From Microbulbifer pacificus (GTDB lineage: Bacteria; Pseudomonadota; Gammaproteobacteria; Pseudomonadales; Cellvibrionaceae): a stretch of 64,000 nucleotides of DNA. This document shows positions 1-8,764 of this stretch, piece by piece. The notes under the pieces are model-generated. The model was not told the DNA's origin. It did no database searches and saw only the letters and a list, made by a program, of their open reading frames with translations. The translations under genes were made by a program, and so were the position numbers. Positions within the stretch are counted from its first letter, which is position 1; every line of letters starts with the position of its first letter. The DNA lies in NCBI RefSeq assembly GCF_002959965.1, contig NZ_PREV01000027.1, forward strand, positions 992,001 to 1,056,000. Reading direction: 5' to 3'.

Positions 1-2
1 GT

Positions 3-65
3 GCGGAAGTTGTTGAAGCTGCACAATGGCGTTTGGATAATGCTGATGAACTGCTGCGAATCTAG
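3..65 (+). CDS. C-terminal end of an ORF entering from the left edge (partial)
   Basis: Twenty codons in frame 3 run from the window edge to a TAG at 63-65 and end in DELLRI. The short stretch has an alternating acidic/hydrophobic composition typical of a helical protein tail. It lies 48 bases before the DUF2971 gene in the same direction, so it may be the preceding gene of the same unit. Too little is visible to name a family, and another frame is also open here, so even its reality is uncertain. Confidence 0.25.
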   Translation, partial: AEVVEAAQWRLDNADELLRI

Positions 66-113
66 GGAATTGCTTAATAAAATCAAACCAGTAACGCCAC
101 TTCGTGAGAGCTT

Positions 114-989
114 ATGGAAGATCTTCGTGCACCGGAAAGGCTATTTAAGTATCTCTCGCCGGCCCGCATCAACATACTTTCTGATCAATTGATCCGCTAC
201 ACACCGTTAGGAGCATTCAATGATCCATTCGAAGGAAGGCCAGAGATTAAGGGGCTGGCTTCAAAAGAAGTAGCTCTCTCTTCTTTCGCTGAAACAATTC
301 CCGGTGAGCTTCAGGCCGTTTACAACTATTTTCCGGCTGAAGTCAGAGCGCGTCTTTCCCTTGAGCAGTGGATTCAGTCTTCAACACCATTTATGCAAAA
401 GCAGCAAGACCAATTTCTGGCGATGCTTGGGACCTTGTCAAAGCAATTTATTTCATCAATTCCTAACAAGTTAGATGACGTGCTGGGAGTTCTTTCTCTG
501 TGTGAAGTTCCAAACAGTCTTCTCATGTGGGCTCACTACGCTGCGAGCCATACGGGATTTGTGTTGGAGCTTGACCCAGGACATCCATATTTTAATGCTC
601 GTAGATCTGATCAAGACGAGTTTGGCTATCTTCGCCAAGTTAAGTATCGAGATACTCGCCCTAGCGCCAGCCTTATTGATCTAGACGGGACAGAGATGTT
701 CTTGGTTAAAAGCAAAGAGTGGTTCTATGAGCGTGAGTGGAGAGTGCTTCGACCTCTCAAAGATGCGCACCATGTTGTTAATTCAATTACCGAGAATATT
801 CATTTGTTTCAGTTGCCAACAGATTCGATTAAGACAGTTATTCTTGGGGCAAGGGCATCAAGTACGCTTGAGGATCAGGCGCGCCTAGCAATTTCTACAA
901 ACAGTAACATGTCTCACGTTCAACTACTTAAATGTATCCCGGATGAGTCTCACTTTAAGATCAATATTGTTGCGGGTGAAAATATATGA
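114..989 (+). CDS. DUF2971 family protein
   Basis: A 291-residue soluble protein of unknown function. It shows the DUF2971 pattern: an N-terminal LFKYLSPARI segment, a TPLGAFNDPFEG motif around residues 30-41, a central LLMWAHYAASHTGF stretch, and a C-terminal EWFYEREWRV motif. DUF2971 proteins are scattered through bacterial accessory regions and phages and have no established biochemical role. The ATG at 114 follows a GAGAG stretch at a usable distance. The gene is AT-rich compared with the bulk of the window, like the following ATPase-nuclease gene, which suggests both arrived together. No signal peptide or membrane segment is evident. The family call is firm; a role in defence is only suggested by the neighbour. 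Confidence 0.8.
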   Translation: MEDLRAPERLFKYLSPARINILSDQLIRYTPLGAFNDPFEGRPEIKGLASKEVALSSFAETIPGELQAVYNYFPAEVRARLSLEQWIQSSTPFMQKQQDQFLAMLGTLSKQFISSIPNKLDDVLGVLSLCEVPNSLLMWAHYAASHTGFVLELDPGHPYFNARRSDQDEFGYLRQVKYRDTRPSASLIDLDGTEMFLVKSKEWFYEREWRVLRPLKDAHHVVNSITENIHLFQLPTDSIKTVILGARASSTLEDQARLAISTNSNMSHVQLLKCIPDESHFKINIVAGENI

Positions 990-1130
990 GGCTGTGTCAA
1001 CCTTAGGTTGTTAATTTATTTTAATTGTGTCGTGGGGAAAGGTTCTGTCGATCACATTTATTTAATTTAATGTTTGTTGCCAAATGATCACTTCGGTTTT
1101 TCGATTAATATTTTTCACTAAGGAAAGGCT

Positions 1131-3236
1131 ATGGCTCTGGATATAAGGGGTGGTCTAAAGAATACGAGCATAAGTTCAAATCGATATGTGGTTTTGGAAG
1201 AGCTGGTCTCAAATGCAATTGACTCATATCTCATTCGAAAAAATAGTGAGGAGCTCCTGCCAGATCTCAAGATAGATATAGATGTAGAAGTCACCAACTC
1301 AACCTTATTTAATGATTGTCAGCATGACGTTAAGTTGAAGTGTACAGATAATGGGGCTGGGTTTGGTGATGACCAGATTCGTGCGTTTGTCACGAAGGAT
1401 TCAACATATAAAGACTACTTGAATATTCAAGGGATTGGTAAGTGTAAAGGGGCGGGAAGGATTCAATATTTTCATTTTTTTAGGAATTTTCACGTCGATA
1501 GCATATTTTTTTCTGGCGATAAATATCTAAGGCGCACTATAAGCACGAATGAAAATATTCATGAGATAACAGAGCAAAGTTTCAAAACTGAAAATACGGA
1601 GGAGGAATCTTTAAGAACGATTGTCTCTGTTAACTCGTTTAAAGATGTGTTCAATGATAAGGGTTTTAGTGGATCGAATATTGCAGCGGACTTTTCTGCG
1701 CCGGCGATACATCGGTACCTGTATTTAACGTTTATGCAGCGATTTATTATTCTGAAAAAAATAATTGGCGATTTCACAATAACAATAAATTCGACAGATA
1801 ACGAATCTACACAATCCGCTGTTATTAAGTCGGATGATTTGCCATCTCCAGTTTCTGTTGAATCAGTACCGCTTTGTTGCTCGCATGGTCGAAGTGTCGA
1901 CGATGCACCGATCTCTCTTAGGGTTACTCGTTATTCGCTCCCATATTCGTCGTTTAGCGATTTTGGGCACGAAGTTGCACTTTGTGCAAATTCTGCTTTA
2001 GTGAAATCTGTAACAAAGTCTTATTTGAAGGGTGGTCAAGATAGGCGCCTTCCGATAAATGAAAAATATGAGCTATTGTTAGTTGAAAGTGACTTCCTGG
2101 AAAATAAGGTCAACGAGCAAAGAGATGACTTCAATATTCCTCGTGAGTGCTCTGCTAATGATGATTTTGATCTTAGTCTTTCCATGCAGGATGTGTTGGA
2201 TTCCCTAGAGGATTATGTTTTTAGTATTTTAACTCCATTGGATTTTGATAAAGATGAATTAATTTCTTCTACAGAAAGCAAGTTTGGTATCAGTCGCTCT
2301 ATGCTTGAGCAGGCAAAGATAAAAGTAAGATATACGGATACTGAGAAAAATCTTGCAAAGCGAGTTTTAAAGAAATATCAGGAAGATATAGTCAATGAAA
2401 CCTCCAAGATTTTTGATTTAAAGCAGGAGCTTCTAAATTTGGATCCCAGGTCTCAGGACTTTAGGGAAAAGGTTAATTCACTATCGTGGACATATACATC
2501 AACCATAAAAAAGATGGATATGGCTAATCTGTCTCAACTTGTTGTGCGACGAAGTTCGATGCTTGAGGTGTTGAAACGTGCACAGGAATTTATGCTGAAC
2601 TGCCAAGCTAACTCTAGAGGGAGAAATGAAAACGAAAAAATAATACATAATGTTTTCTTTCCGACAGGTAGGGATAGTAATGATTCAATAGATCATGATA
2701 TTTGGATCTTGAATGAAGAATATCACTATTTTGAACATATAGCGTCGGATAAGTCTTTGGCTTCAATTCCGTGGAATGAAACTGAGAAACTTTTCGAGAA
2801 TGATATTGACGAAGAGTTAGAGAAATTATTTGCAAAAAACAATCTGGATCACAGGCTGAAACGACCTGATATAGCGATATTTAATCAGGAAGGGTCGGCA
2901 ATTATAATTGAATTTAAGGCTCCCGGCGTGGAAATTCAGGAGCATATTCCCGATCTGGCTCAGTATGCCAGGCTTATCGCGGCGAAATCGAATGGAAGAA
3001 TAAAAAAAATATACGGATATCTAATAGGTGACTGTATGGATGAGTCCAGAATGCCATTAAATTACACTAGGTTTCCAAGCGGTTTGGGCTACTTTAGTAC
3101 GGATGCGATCGTTGATCCGAGTTCAAGAATTCCGTACGGAGAGTTATATTCGGAAGTTCTTTTCTATGGCCAATTCATCGAAAGGGCTGAAAATAGACTA
3201 AAAATATATAAACAAAAACTAAATGTAGAAATTTAA
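1131..3236 (+). CDS. GHKL-type ATPase with C-terminal PD-(D/E)XK-like nuclease domain
   Basis: A 701-residue protein. Residues about 18-130 carry the GHKL ATP-binding boxes: an N box (EELVSNAID, with E24 and N28), a G1 box (DNGAGF at 73-78) and a glycine-rich G2 box (GIGKCKGAG at 101-109), as in Hsp90, MutL and MORC proteins. Near the C terminus RPD (D580) is followed by EFK (E594, K596) and then a DLAQYARL helix, the spacing expected of a PD-(D/E)XK nuclease core. The middle is largely helical with a charged, coiled-coil-like stretch near 400-470. Bacterial MORC/MutL-like ATPases joined to nucleases are known from restriction-type and other defence loci, so an anti-phage role is plausible but inferred. 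Gene composition is strongly AT-rich, a sign of transfer. The ATG at 1131 follows AAGGAAAGGCT. Confidence 0.72.
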   Translation: MALDIRGGLKNTSISSNRYVVLEELVSNAIDSYLIRKNSEELLPDLKIDIDVEVTNSTLFNDCQHDVKLKCTDNGAGFGDDQIRAFVTKDSTYKDYLNIQGIGKCKGAGRIQYFHFFRNFHVDSIFFSGDKYLRRTISTNENIHEITEQSFKTENTEEESLRTIVSVNSFKDVFNDKGFSGSNIAADFSAPAIHRYLYLTFMQRFIILKKIIGDFTITINSTDNESTQSAVIKSDDLPSPVSVESVPLCCSHGRSVDDAPISLRVTRYSLPYSSFSDFGHEVALCANSALVKSVTKSYLKGGQDRRLPINEKYELLLVESDFLENKVNEQRDDFNIPRECSANDDFDLSLSMQDVLDSLEDYVFSILTPLDFDKDELISSTESKFGISRSMLEQAKIKVRYTDTEKNLAKRVLKKYQEDIVNETSKIFDLKQELLNLDPRSQDFREKVNSLSWTYTSTIKKMDMANLSQLVVRRSSMLEVLKRAQEFMLNCQANSRGRNENEKIIHNVFFPTGRDSNDSIDHDIWILNEEYHYFEHIASDKSLASIPWNETEKLFENDIDEELEKLFAKNNLDHRLKRPDIAIFNQEGSAIIIEFKAPGVEIQEHIPDLAQYARLIAAKSNGRIKKIYGYLIGDCMDESRMPLNYTRFPSGLGYFSTDAIVDPSSRIPYGELYSEVLFYGQFIERAENRLKIYKQKLNVEI

Positions 3237-3290
3237 TTTTCTGCTTCCTGCGAGCTCATGGAGAGTACTTTAAATTGGGCGGAAATAATA

Positions 3291-3322
3291 AATGGGGTTA
3301 GGTCAACATTATGACACCCATT
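3291..3322. repeat. REP-like imperfect palindrome
   Basis: Outer arms AATGGG (3291-3296) and CCCATT (3317-3322) enclose inner arms GTCA (3302-3305) and TGAC (3312-3315), giving a nested hairpin. It sits 64 bases upstream of a REP-associated transposase fragment, where such palindromes are expected. Only one copy was noticed in the window, so its identity as a genomic REP repeat is inference. Confidence 0.4.
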
Positions 3323-3386
3323 AGCACCCACTGAGTTTTTGTATCCGTTAGTCATGTGGCCATGACAAAAGGGAAGAGAACGTTCG

Positions 3387-3596
3387 ATGGCCAGATTGCC
3401 GCGCCTCGGTCCTGCGAGGATTCCTCAGCAGTTCATACAGCGAGGTAACAACCGGCAGGGTTGCTTCTGTTCAGGGTGGGATATGATCGCCTACGCCGGT
3501 TGGCTAAAGCAGTATGCAACGGAGTTCGATATTCAGGTACCTGCCTGGGTGTTGATGACCAACCACGTCCACCTGCTGGTAACTCCGAACGTATGA
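3387..3596 (+). pseudogene. Truncated REP-associated tyrosine (IS200-like, Y1/HUH) transposase
   Basis: Sixty-nine residues match the N-terminal part of the TnpA_REP/RAYT family: RIPQQFIQRGNNRQ near the start and VLMTNHVHLLVTP at the end, the latter containing the metal-binding HUH motif (HVH). Full proteins of this family are usually well over 150 residues and carry the catalytic tyrosine further downstream; here a TGA follows directly after the HUH strand and no continuation is visible before the next gene at 3607. The fragment therefore cannot be catalytic. It lies at the border between the AT-rich cassette (1-3240) and the more GC-rich chromosome, so it may mark a recombination edge. An AAGGGAAGAG ribosome-binding site is still present upstream. 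Confidence 0.75.
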
Positions 3597-3606
3597 GGTT
3601 GGGTCC

Positions 3607-4287
3607 ATGGATTGGAAGCCACTAGACACAGAAATTGATCACCACACGGCTAAATTCATCGTGGGATTTATCGCTTTGTCACTCGCGATTTTCACGGACT
3701 TGCTGACGCCTGGGGTCAGTATCTGCTCGATCAGCCTGTCATACCATTTAACGGATAATGCCCGAAATGTATTCGTTGGCTCGCTCTGCGTTATCTCGGC
3801 TTTTCTCTGGTCGTATAATGGCTACTCTTTGTTTCAAGCTGTCTTAAGCAAAATCGCAGCAGTCGCTGTCGCAGCAGTGGCATTTTTTCCATGCGATTGC
3901 TTTACCGGTCGGGGTGTTGAGGAGGGAGCTAGAGAACCCACGGTGACTGGAATTGTCCATACGGCCTCGGCAATTTCAATGTTCATTATCCTCGCAATCT
4001 TTTGTTGGCTGTTTTACCTGAGAGCGAGAGAAAAAGATTCCAAAGAGGCGAAGGCTAGGGGGCTAATTTATAGAATCTGCGCAATTGCGATGGTTGTCGC
4101 CATGGCCGTACAGCTGCTGAATATTCTGGATTGGGTAGATTTTAGCGGTGTTACTCAGCGGCTGACTTACTATGTCGAAGCGACAGCTTTGTTCGCATTT
4201 GGTGTTGCATGGCTGACCGCTAGCCGCATGTTGCCATTTATTACTAATGAAGATGAGCGCGTAAAAATCGAGCTTTCTGAACGGTAG
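3607..4287 (+). CDS. Uncharacterised multi-pass membrane protein (DUF998-like)
   Basis: A 226-residue integral membrane protein with about six hydrophobic segments, roughly at residues 16-36, 54-74, 80-97, 117-140, 153-175 and 189-207. A polar SISLSYHLTDNARNVFVG motif between the first two segments resembles a widespread family of uncharacterised membrane proteins related to DUF998, in which a similar motif precedes VGALCAIG. No catalytic residues can be assigned. The ATG at 3607 has GAGGTTGGG upstream, directly after the transposase remnant, so part of its upstream region may come from that element. No partner gene is obvious; the next gene lies 124 bases further on. Confidence 0.6.
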   Translation: MDWKPLDTEIDHHTAKFIVGFIALSLAIFTDLLTPGVSICSISLSYHLTDNARNVFVGSLCVISAFLWSYNGYSLFQAVLSKIAAVAVAAVAFFPCDCFTGRGVEEGAREPTVTGIVHTASAISMFIILAIFCWLFYLRAREKDSKEAKARGLIYRICAIAMVVAMAVQLLNILDWVDFSGVTQRLTYYVEATALFAFGVAWLTASRMLPFITNEDERVKIELSER

Positions 4288-4411
4288 CTGAATTTATGGG
4301 GTTGTGTTCATTTCTCGGTATTGGTGGTTCTCGGTTCTTTTGCGAGTAAATTCAGGGTCGATTCAGTTGTGCCGGGGTAAAAAGCAGGTGTGAATCCAAG
4401 GAGAAGGCACC

Positions 4412-5386
4412 ATGCGCCCGTTCCCATACCGATTACTCACCGCTCTCACCATCACTTTGACCCTCGGTGGCTGTGTCACCTACCCATCTGCGCCGGTGTA
4501 CGTCGGGAGCACCTATGTCCGCCATTCTCCTCCGGTTTACTCCTATTCAGTGATCACCGATCCCGGCTATCGCTACTACGACGATACCCTCGGCGTTTAC
4601 GTGTTCTACGACCGCAGCGACGTTTTCTATCGACAGGGGCATTACTATCGTTGGTATCAGGACCATTGGATCAGTGCCAGTCACTGGCGTGGCCCCTGGT
4701 ATCGCGCCCCAGATTTTTATGTCTCGGGAAGCTTCAATGATCGCTGGCATACGCGTTTGCGCCGTCATGGCCATCACTATGCCGGAGGACGCGACTACAC
4801 ACCGCCGCGCCGGCAGGATCATGACGACGGTTACAATCGGCGGGATCGGCATGAAGGCAATGGGCAACGACATGATCGTCGTGACGAGGGCCGGGATCGC
4901 CCAGGGCAGGGCCAGAATCGTGGCCGAGGTGGCGAGCAGGGGTTTGCTGGTAAAGCGGTGCCAGAGCCGCGGGCGCCTCAGGCAGATAACCGCAGTGGGG
5001 ATCGTCGTAATGAACACCGGAACCCATCTCCGAATCCACGCCGGGACGTGCGCGCAGTTAAACTCGCGGACAAGCCAACCGGCATTCGGGACCCGCGCGT
5101 TGTTCCTGCATTAGAGCGTCCGGCAATCGATCGCCGCGCGGTGCGCGACAGCCCCAAGCCACAAAACCTGCGCGGTCAGCCCCAGCGCAATGCGCCAAAT
5201 GATCGGCACAATAACGCTGCGAAGCCAGTTCCGCCCCAGGAGGGTAAGGAGCCAAAGAGTGAGCAACCAAAGAAAAAGACACAGGAAAAGAAGTCCAAAA
5301 AGAATACGGATAAGCGCGATCAGGTAATCCGGGTGCGTGAGCCGCTTACTGGTCGGTCCAATGAAGCACGTCGTCGGATCGATTGA
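4412..5386 (+). CDS. Putative outer-membrane lipoprotein with long basic disordered tail
   Basis: A 324-residue protein of unknown function. Residues 1-21 form a lipoprotein signal peptide ending in the lipobox LGGC, so Cys21 is the predicted lipidated residue. Residues 22-125 are rich in Tyr, Trp and Pro with repeated YR/HW patterns (YYRWYQDHW), which suggests a small beta-rich domain. From about residue 125 the chain is dominated by Arg, Asp, Gln, Pro and Lys with no hydrophobic core, ending in a Lys-rich stretch, and is probably disordered and able to bind polyanions. The start has a strong AAGGAGAAGG ribosome-binding site. Several long ORFs on both strands overlap the gene, a by-product of its low-complexity, Arg-rich coding. 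Confidence 0.65.
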   Translation: MRPFPYRLLTALTITLTLGGCVTYPSAPVYVGSTYVRHSPPVYSYSVITDPGYRYYDDTLGVYVFYDRSDVFYRQGHYYRWYQDHWISASHWRGPWYRAPDFYVSGSFNDRWHTRLRRHGHHYAGGRDYTPPRRQDHDDGYNRRDRHEGNGQRHDRRDEGRDRPGQGQNRGRGGEQGFAGKAVPEPRAPQADNRSGDRRNEHRNPSPNPRRDVRAVKLADKPTGIRDPRVVPALERPAIDRRAVRDSPKPQNLRGQPQRNAPNDRHNNAAKPVPPQEGKEPKSEQPKKKTQEKKSKKNTDKRDQVIRVREPLTGRSNEARRRID

Positions 5387-5517
5387 TTCTGTCTAATAAA
5401 TAGAAGAGAACCCATGCACGCTTTTTTCCATAAGGGGAAAACAAGTAACTTTGCGTGCCAAATAGCAGGATGCCGGTATTTCCATTGTGTTGAACCCGGG
5501 TAGTTAACCGGGCCCTG

Positions 5518-5530
5518 GTGTAGCCTACAC
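5518..5530. promoter_or_regulatory. 13-bp inverted repeat upstream of the TonB receptor gene
   Basis: GTGTAG-C-CTACAC is a perfect inverted repeat with a single central base, 88 bases before the receptor start. Dyads of this size often serve as operators for dimeric regulators. No regulator can be assigned from sequence alone. Confidence 0.35.
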
Positions 5531-5539
5531 ATCTCAGCG

Positions 5540-5556
5540 ACATTTCAGTCACATTT
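5540..5556. promoter_or_regulatory. ACATTT direct repeats with 11-bp period (OmpR-family-like box)
   Basis: ACATTT occurs at 5540-5545 and again at 5551-5556, one helical turn apart, 63 bases before the receptor start codon. OmpR/PhoB-type regulators bind head-to-tail repeats with this period, and such a regulator is encoded just downstream at 8060. The assignment is inference from spacing and context. Confidence 0.35.
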
Positions 5557-5618
5557 GCATTGCTAACCTTCCAGCGTTTCACCAAATAATAACGGCAGAT
5601 CGTTGAAGGGAACACAAT

Positions 5619-8003
5619 ATGAGCAGGCAATTGAGACAGGTATCGCGGTTGACTCTATCGGCGGTGTTGATGGGAACTCCACTTATTACCCACGCAGCAG
5701 AGACGCCCGGTGCGTTGACGATCGTCGTCAAGGATCAGAATACGGATCGGCCACTGTCATCCGCGCAGATTGTAATCAGGGAGCGGGAAACCAATTCCAC
5801 GCGATCTGTACAAACGGATGCACAAGGTCGTATTGTCGTTGAACTGCTCGACCCCGGTCTCTACTCGGTGAACGTAGCCAAAGGCGGGTTCAGTTCATCC
5901 TATGAGCCAAGCGTGCGCGTGGTGACGCGCAAGAATCTCAAAATTGAATTCGAACTTCGCGAGCAGGCCATTGAGGAGGTGGAGGTCCGGGCTCAGCAAG
6001 CCGATGTATTGGCATCCGCCAGCAGTACCTACCTGGATAGGGAAGCGCTGCGCAGTGCGGTTGGTGGCGGCTCGGATCCACTCCTCTCGCTGGATGGTTT
6101 GCCTGGCCTGGCATCCGCCAGTGAGTTCGCGAGCTTTAGCGTGCGCGGACGTGGCCCAAGGGATAATCTGTTATTCGTTGATGATTTCCCGTTTGATAAG
6201 GCGGTGCACTTTGATGCGACGCTGGGTGAAGAAGAGGATGTCGGCGGCGGTGGCCGCTTCTCGATTTTCGCTCCGAACGTGATCAGTGGTGCAGAATTCT
6301 CACCGGGTGGGTGGAGTGCGGCGTATGGCGGCCGGGCTGCATCATTACTCAAACTGGAAGTTGCGGATGGCAACCCAAGCCCTTCCGCAAGTCTGCGCTT
6401 TGACATTGCCGGCTATGAAGTTGGTTACGATGGTCCTGCCGGTATCACGGAAGACTCTACGTTGCTTGTCTCTGCGCGTCGACTGGACTTCGGCTCATTT
6501 TTTGAAACGATTGAAGAACTCGACATTGGCGCGCCTGTCTTAAGAGACGTCATCGTAAAGTCGGTTGTGCCAATCAACCAGAACCACACCTTCGAAGTTC
6601 TATTGATCGACACGCACGAAGACTATTTTCGCGATGTGACGCACGTGTTTGCCTCGCCCAATTTCGAAGATGCTGCGCTTCAATACTCGGAACAGGATAG
6701 TGATTTGTACGGCTTCACCTTGCGATCATTGATCGGTGAAGAAGCTGTATTGACCAACAAGGTTTACTACCGCACCAGCGACAAGATCAGTTCAGAGGGT
6801 GAATCCTTTCCGGATCTCGTACCTGAGGGATCACCGGCATCCAGTTTTCCGGTGCGGGAAGACATTATTACCGTCGGTGAGGGTGAGACCGAGATCGGCT
6901 GGCGCAGCGACTTCGAGACGCTGAATCAATGGGGTGTGTTCAGTGCCGGTCTTCGAGTCACACAAACTGAGCTGGACTATAGCACCGTCCTGGATGGCGA
7001 TTGGATCCGGTTCGTCTACGACGACGATGATTTCAGGCAAGACCCCGATCAGCGTTTTATTGTGCTGACGCCCGAAAACATCAACTCTTCTCTCAATCAG
7101 AAAGCAACGAGCTACGCAGGTTACGTAGAACAGGTTTTTGAGTTTGGAGACTGGGATTTTCGCTCCGGCGTGCGGTTGGAGCGGGACGGTTTTGCGGACG
7201 AAAGCTTTGCGTCGCCCCGGTTCGGCGTCAATTGGCGGCCGGGTAAAACGGTTAGATACTTTGTGACGGCAGGACTCTTTCATCAGTCGCCGCGGTTTTT
7301 GGATCTCGCGGCTAATGAGTCGAACGACCTCGAAAACGAAGAAATCACGCACGCTAGTATCGGTTTTGAATACTTTCCGAACAACAGCTGGTCGGTGCTG
7401 ACGGAAGCCTATTATCAAAACCTTGACAAGCTGGTGGTAGACCTTGACCGAGCCAGCGGCACCTTTGCCAACATTGGCGACGGCACGTCATACGGTGTTG
7501 ATATCGTGGCCAATGGCACGATTCGCGAGGGTATTTACGCTACGGCAACCTACTCATACAACGATGCCGAAGTGGACCGCAAAGATGGTCGTGGTGCCGT
7601 GGCGGCCGAGTTCAACCGTGAGCATGTCGCTACCCTCGGCCTCACCTGGGAAATCAGCGACCGCTGGAAGGTGGCGGGGCGCTACAAATATCTTTCCGGC
7701 AGACCAGATGATGCGTTTATCATTCACTCAGACGTGTTGGGGGAGGGGCAACCACTGCGCTACTCGAAAGAGATCACTGAGCGTAATGTCGGTCGCAAAG
7801 ACAGCACCGCCATGTTCAACGTTCGCGTTGACTATCGGCGTGCCTTTGGCCCCGTAGATGCAACGGCCTTTCTCGATGTTATCAACCTGACGGCAGCGTC
7901 CTCGAGTGACGATACCGAGTTTGACTACCGCCGAGGTGTTGAAGTGGAAGACGAGAGCGAAGCCGAGCCGCTTATTGGTTTGCGTCTGGACTATGCCTGG
8001 TAA
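5619..8003 (+). CDS. TonB-dependent receptor with N-terminal carboxypeptidase-regulatory-like domain
   Basis: A 794-residue outer-membrane transporter. Residues 1-27 are a signal peptide ending in THA-A. Residues about 31-105 form a beta-sandwich like the carboxypeptidase regulatory domain found before the plug in many receptors for large substrates. IEEVEVRAQQ around residue 117 resembles a TonB box, and the plug (about 120-250) contains FSVRGRGPRDNLLFVDD and AAYGGRAASLLKLEV. The remainder is an alternating beta-strand barrel ending in the aromatic LRLDYAW. A response regulator and sensor kinase follow 56 bases downstream on the same strand, so ligand-responsive control of import is likely. 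The N-terminal domain argues against a simple siderophore receptor; the substrate is unknown. Confidence 0.85.
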   Translation: MSRQLRQVSRLTLSAVLMGTPLITHAAETPGALTIVVKDQNTDRPLSSAQIVIRERETNSTRSVQTDAQGRIVVELLDPGLYSVNVAKGGFSSSYEPSVRVVTRKNLKIEFELREQAIEEVEVRAQQADVLASASSTYLDREALRSAVGGGSDPLLSLDGLPGLASASEFASFSVRGRGPRDNLLFVDDFPFDKAVHFDATLGEEEDVGGGGRFSIFAPNVISGAEFSPGGWSAAYGGRAASLLKLEVADGNPSPSASLRFDIAGYEVGYDGPAGITEDSTLLVSARRLDFGSFFETIEELDIGAPVLRDVIVKSVVPINQNHTFEVLLIDTHEDYFRDVTHVFASPNFEDAALQYSEQDSDLYGFTLRSLIGEEAVLTNKVYYRTSDKISSEGESFPDLVPEGSPASSFPVREDIITVGEGETEIGWRSDFETLNQWGVFSAGLRVTQTELDYSTVLDGDWIRFVYDDDDFRQDPDQRFIVLTPENINSSLNQKATSYAGYVEQVFEFGDWDFRSGVRLERDGFADESFASPRFGVNWRPGKTVRYFVTAGLFHQSPRFLDLAANESNDLENEEITHASIGFEYFPNNSWSVLTEAYYQNLDKLVVDLDRASGTFANIGDGTSYGVDIVANGTIREGIYATATYSYNDAEVDRKDGRGAVAAEFNREHVATLGLTWEISDRWKVAGRYKYLSGRPDDAFIIHSDVLGEGQPLRYSKEITERNVGRKDSTAMFNVRVDYRRAFGPVDATAFLDVINLTAASSSDDTEFDYRRGVEVEDESEAEPLIGLRLDYAW

Positions 8004-8059
8004 ATCAGGCCTGGTAAATCGTGCCCGGGTAATCGAGCCTGGTAATGGGGGAGCAGTAG

Positions 8060-8764
8060 ATGGTAGATGCGCTTGGTGCGGCGCCGATTCGAGTGTTGAT
8101 TGTCGAAGACAGTCGCGGCATTTGCGAGAACATTGCCGCTTATCTCGAAAAGCATAGCTATGTTATGGATTTTGCCTATGACGGTATCAGCGCTATGCAC
8201 CTGGCGTTGACGAATCCGTTCGATGTTATTGTTCTGGACCTGAAGCTGCCGGGGATGGATGGCCTGAGTTTCTGCCAGAAGCTGCGAGCGGATGCCCAAT
8301 TGGAAACGCCTGTGCTTATGCTAACCGCGCGGGATACCCTTGACGACAAGCTCAAGGGGTTCGAGGCAGGGGCCGATGACTATTTGATCAAGCCCTTCGC
8401 ATTACAGGAGCTCCATGCGCGACTGCAGGCGCTGTACAAACGTAGTCACGGTAAAGCCGCGAACCTGTTGACGGTAGGTGACCTGACCCTGAACCGTTCC
8501 ACCCAGCAAGTCTATCGTGCGGGGCGGCACATCGATCTCACCCCTGCCGGCATGAGGCTACTTCACCGATTGATGAAAGTGGCCCCGTCTGTGGTGGCCC
8601 GCGATGATCTGGAAACATTGTTGTGGGCGGATGAGCGCCCCGATGGTGATGCGCTTCGCTCGCATATGTACAAATTGCGGCAGGCGATCGATCGACCATT
8701 TGATCGCCCGTTGATTCATACGGTGCATCGCATCGGGTACCGGATTGCCGAGGATACTCATTGA
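8060..8764 (+). CDS. OmpR-family response regulator
   Basis: A 234-residue transcription factor. The receiver domain (about 10-122) has the acidic pair E16/D17, the phospho-acceptor D60 in VIVLDLKLPG, a conserved Thr (T89) and K111 in YLIKPF. A winged-helix domain follows (about 132-230), with the HTVHRIGYRI ending typical of OmpR/PhoB proteins. Its stop overlaps the start of the sensor kinase gene by one base (TGATG), so the two are translationally coupled. It lies directly after a TonB-dependent receptor gene, its most likely target; 11-bp-spaced repeats upstream of the receptor at 5540 could be its binding site. Confidence 0.93.
   Translation: MVDALGAAPIRVLIVEDSRGICENIAAYLEKHSYVMDFAYDGISAMHLALTNPFDVIVLDLKLPGMDGLSFCQKLRADAQLETPVLMLTARDTLDDKLKGFEAGADDYLIKPFALQELHARLQALYKRSHGKAANLLTVGDLTLNRSTQQVYRAGRHIDLTPAGMRLLHRLMKVAPSVVARDDLETLLWADERPDGDALRSHMYKLRQAIDRPFDRPLIHTVHRIGYRIAEDTH

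Noticed and set aside
1..192. A 63-codon plus-strand frame overlapping the DUF2971 start
   Set aside because: It overlaps the first 79 bases of a recognisable gene and has no family pattern; the frame ending at 65 is a slightly better candidate for the upstream gene.
4547..5282. Several long frames on both strands overlapping the basic lipoprotein gene
   Set aside because: They are shadows of its Arg/Asp/Gln-rich repeats; none has a ribosome-binding site or recognisable domain.
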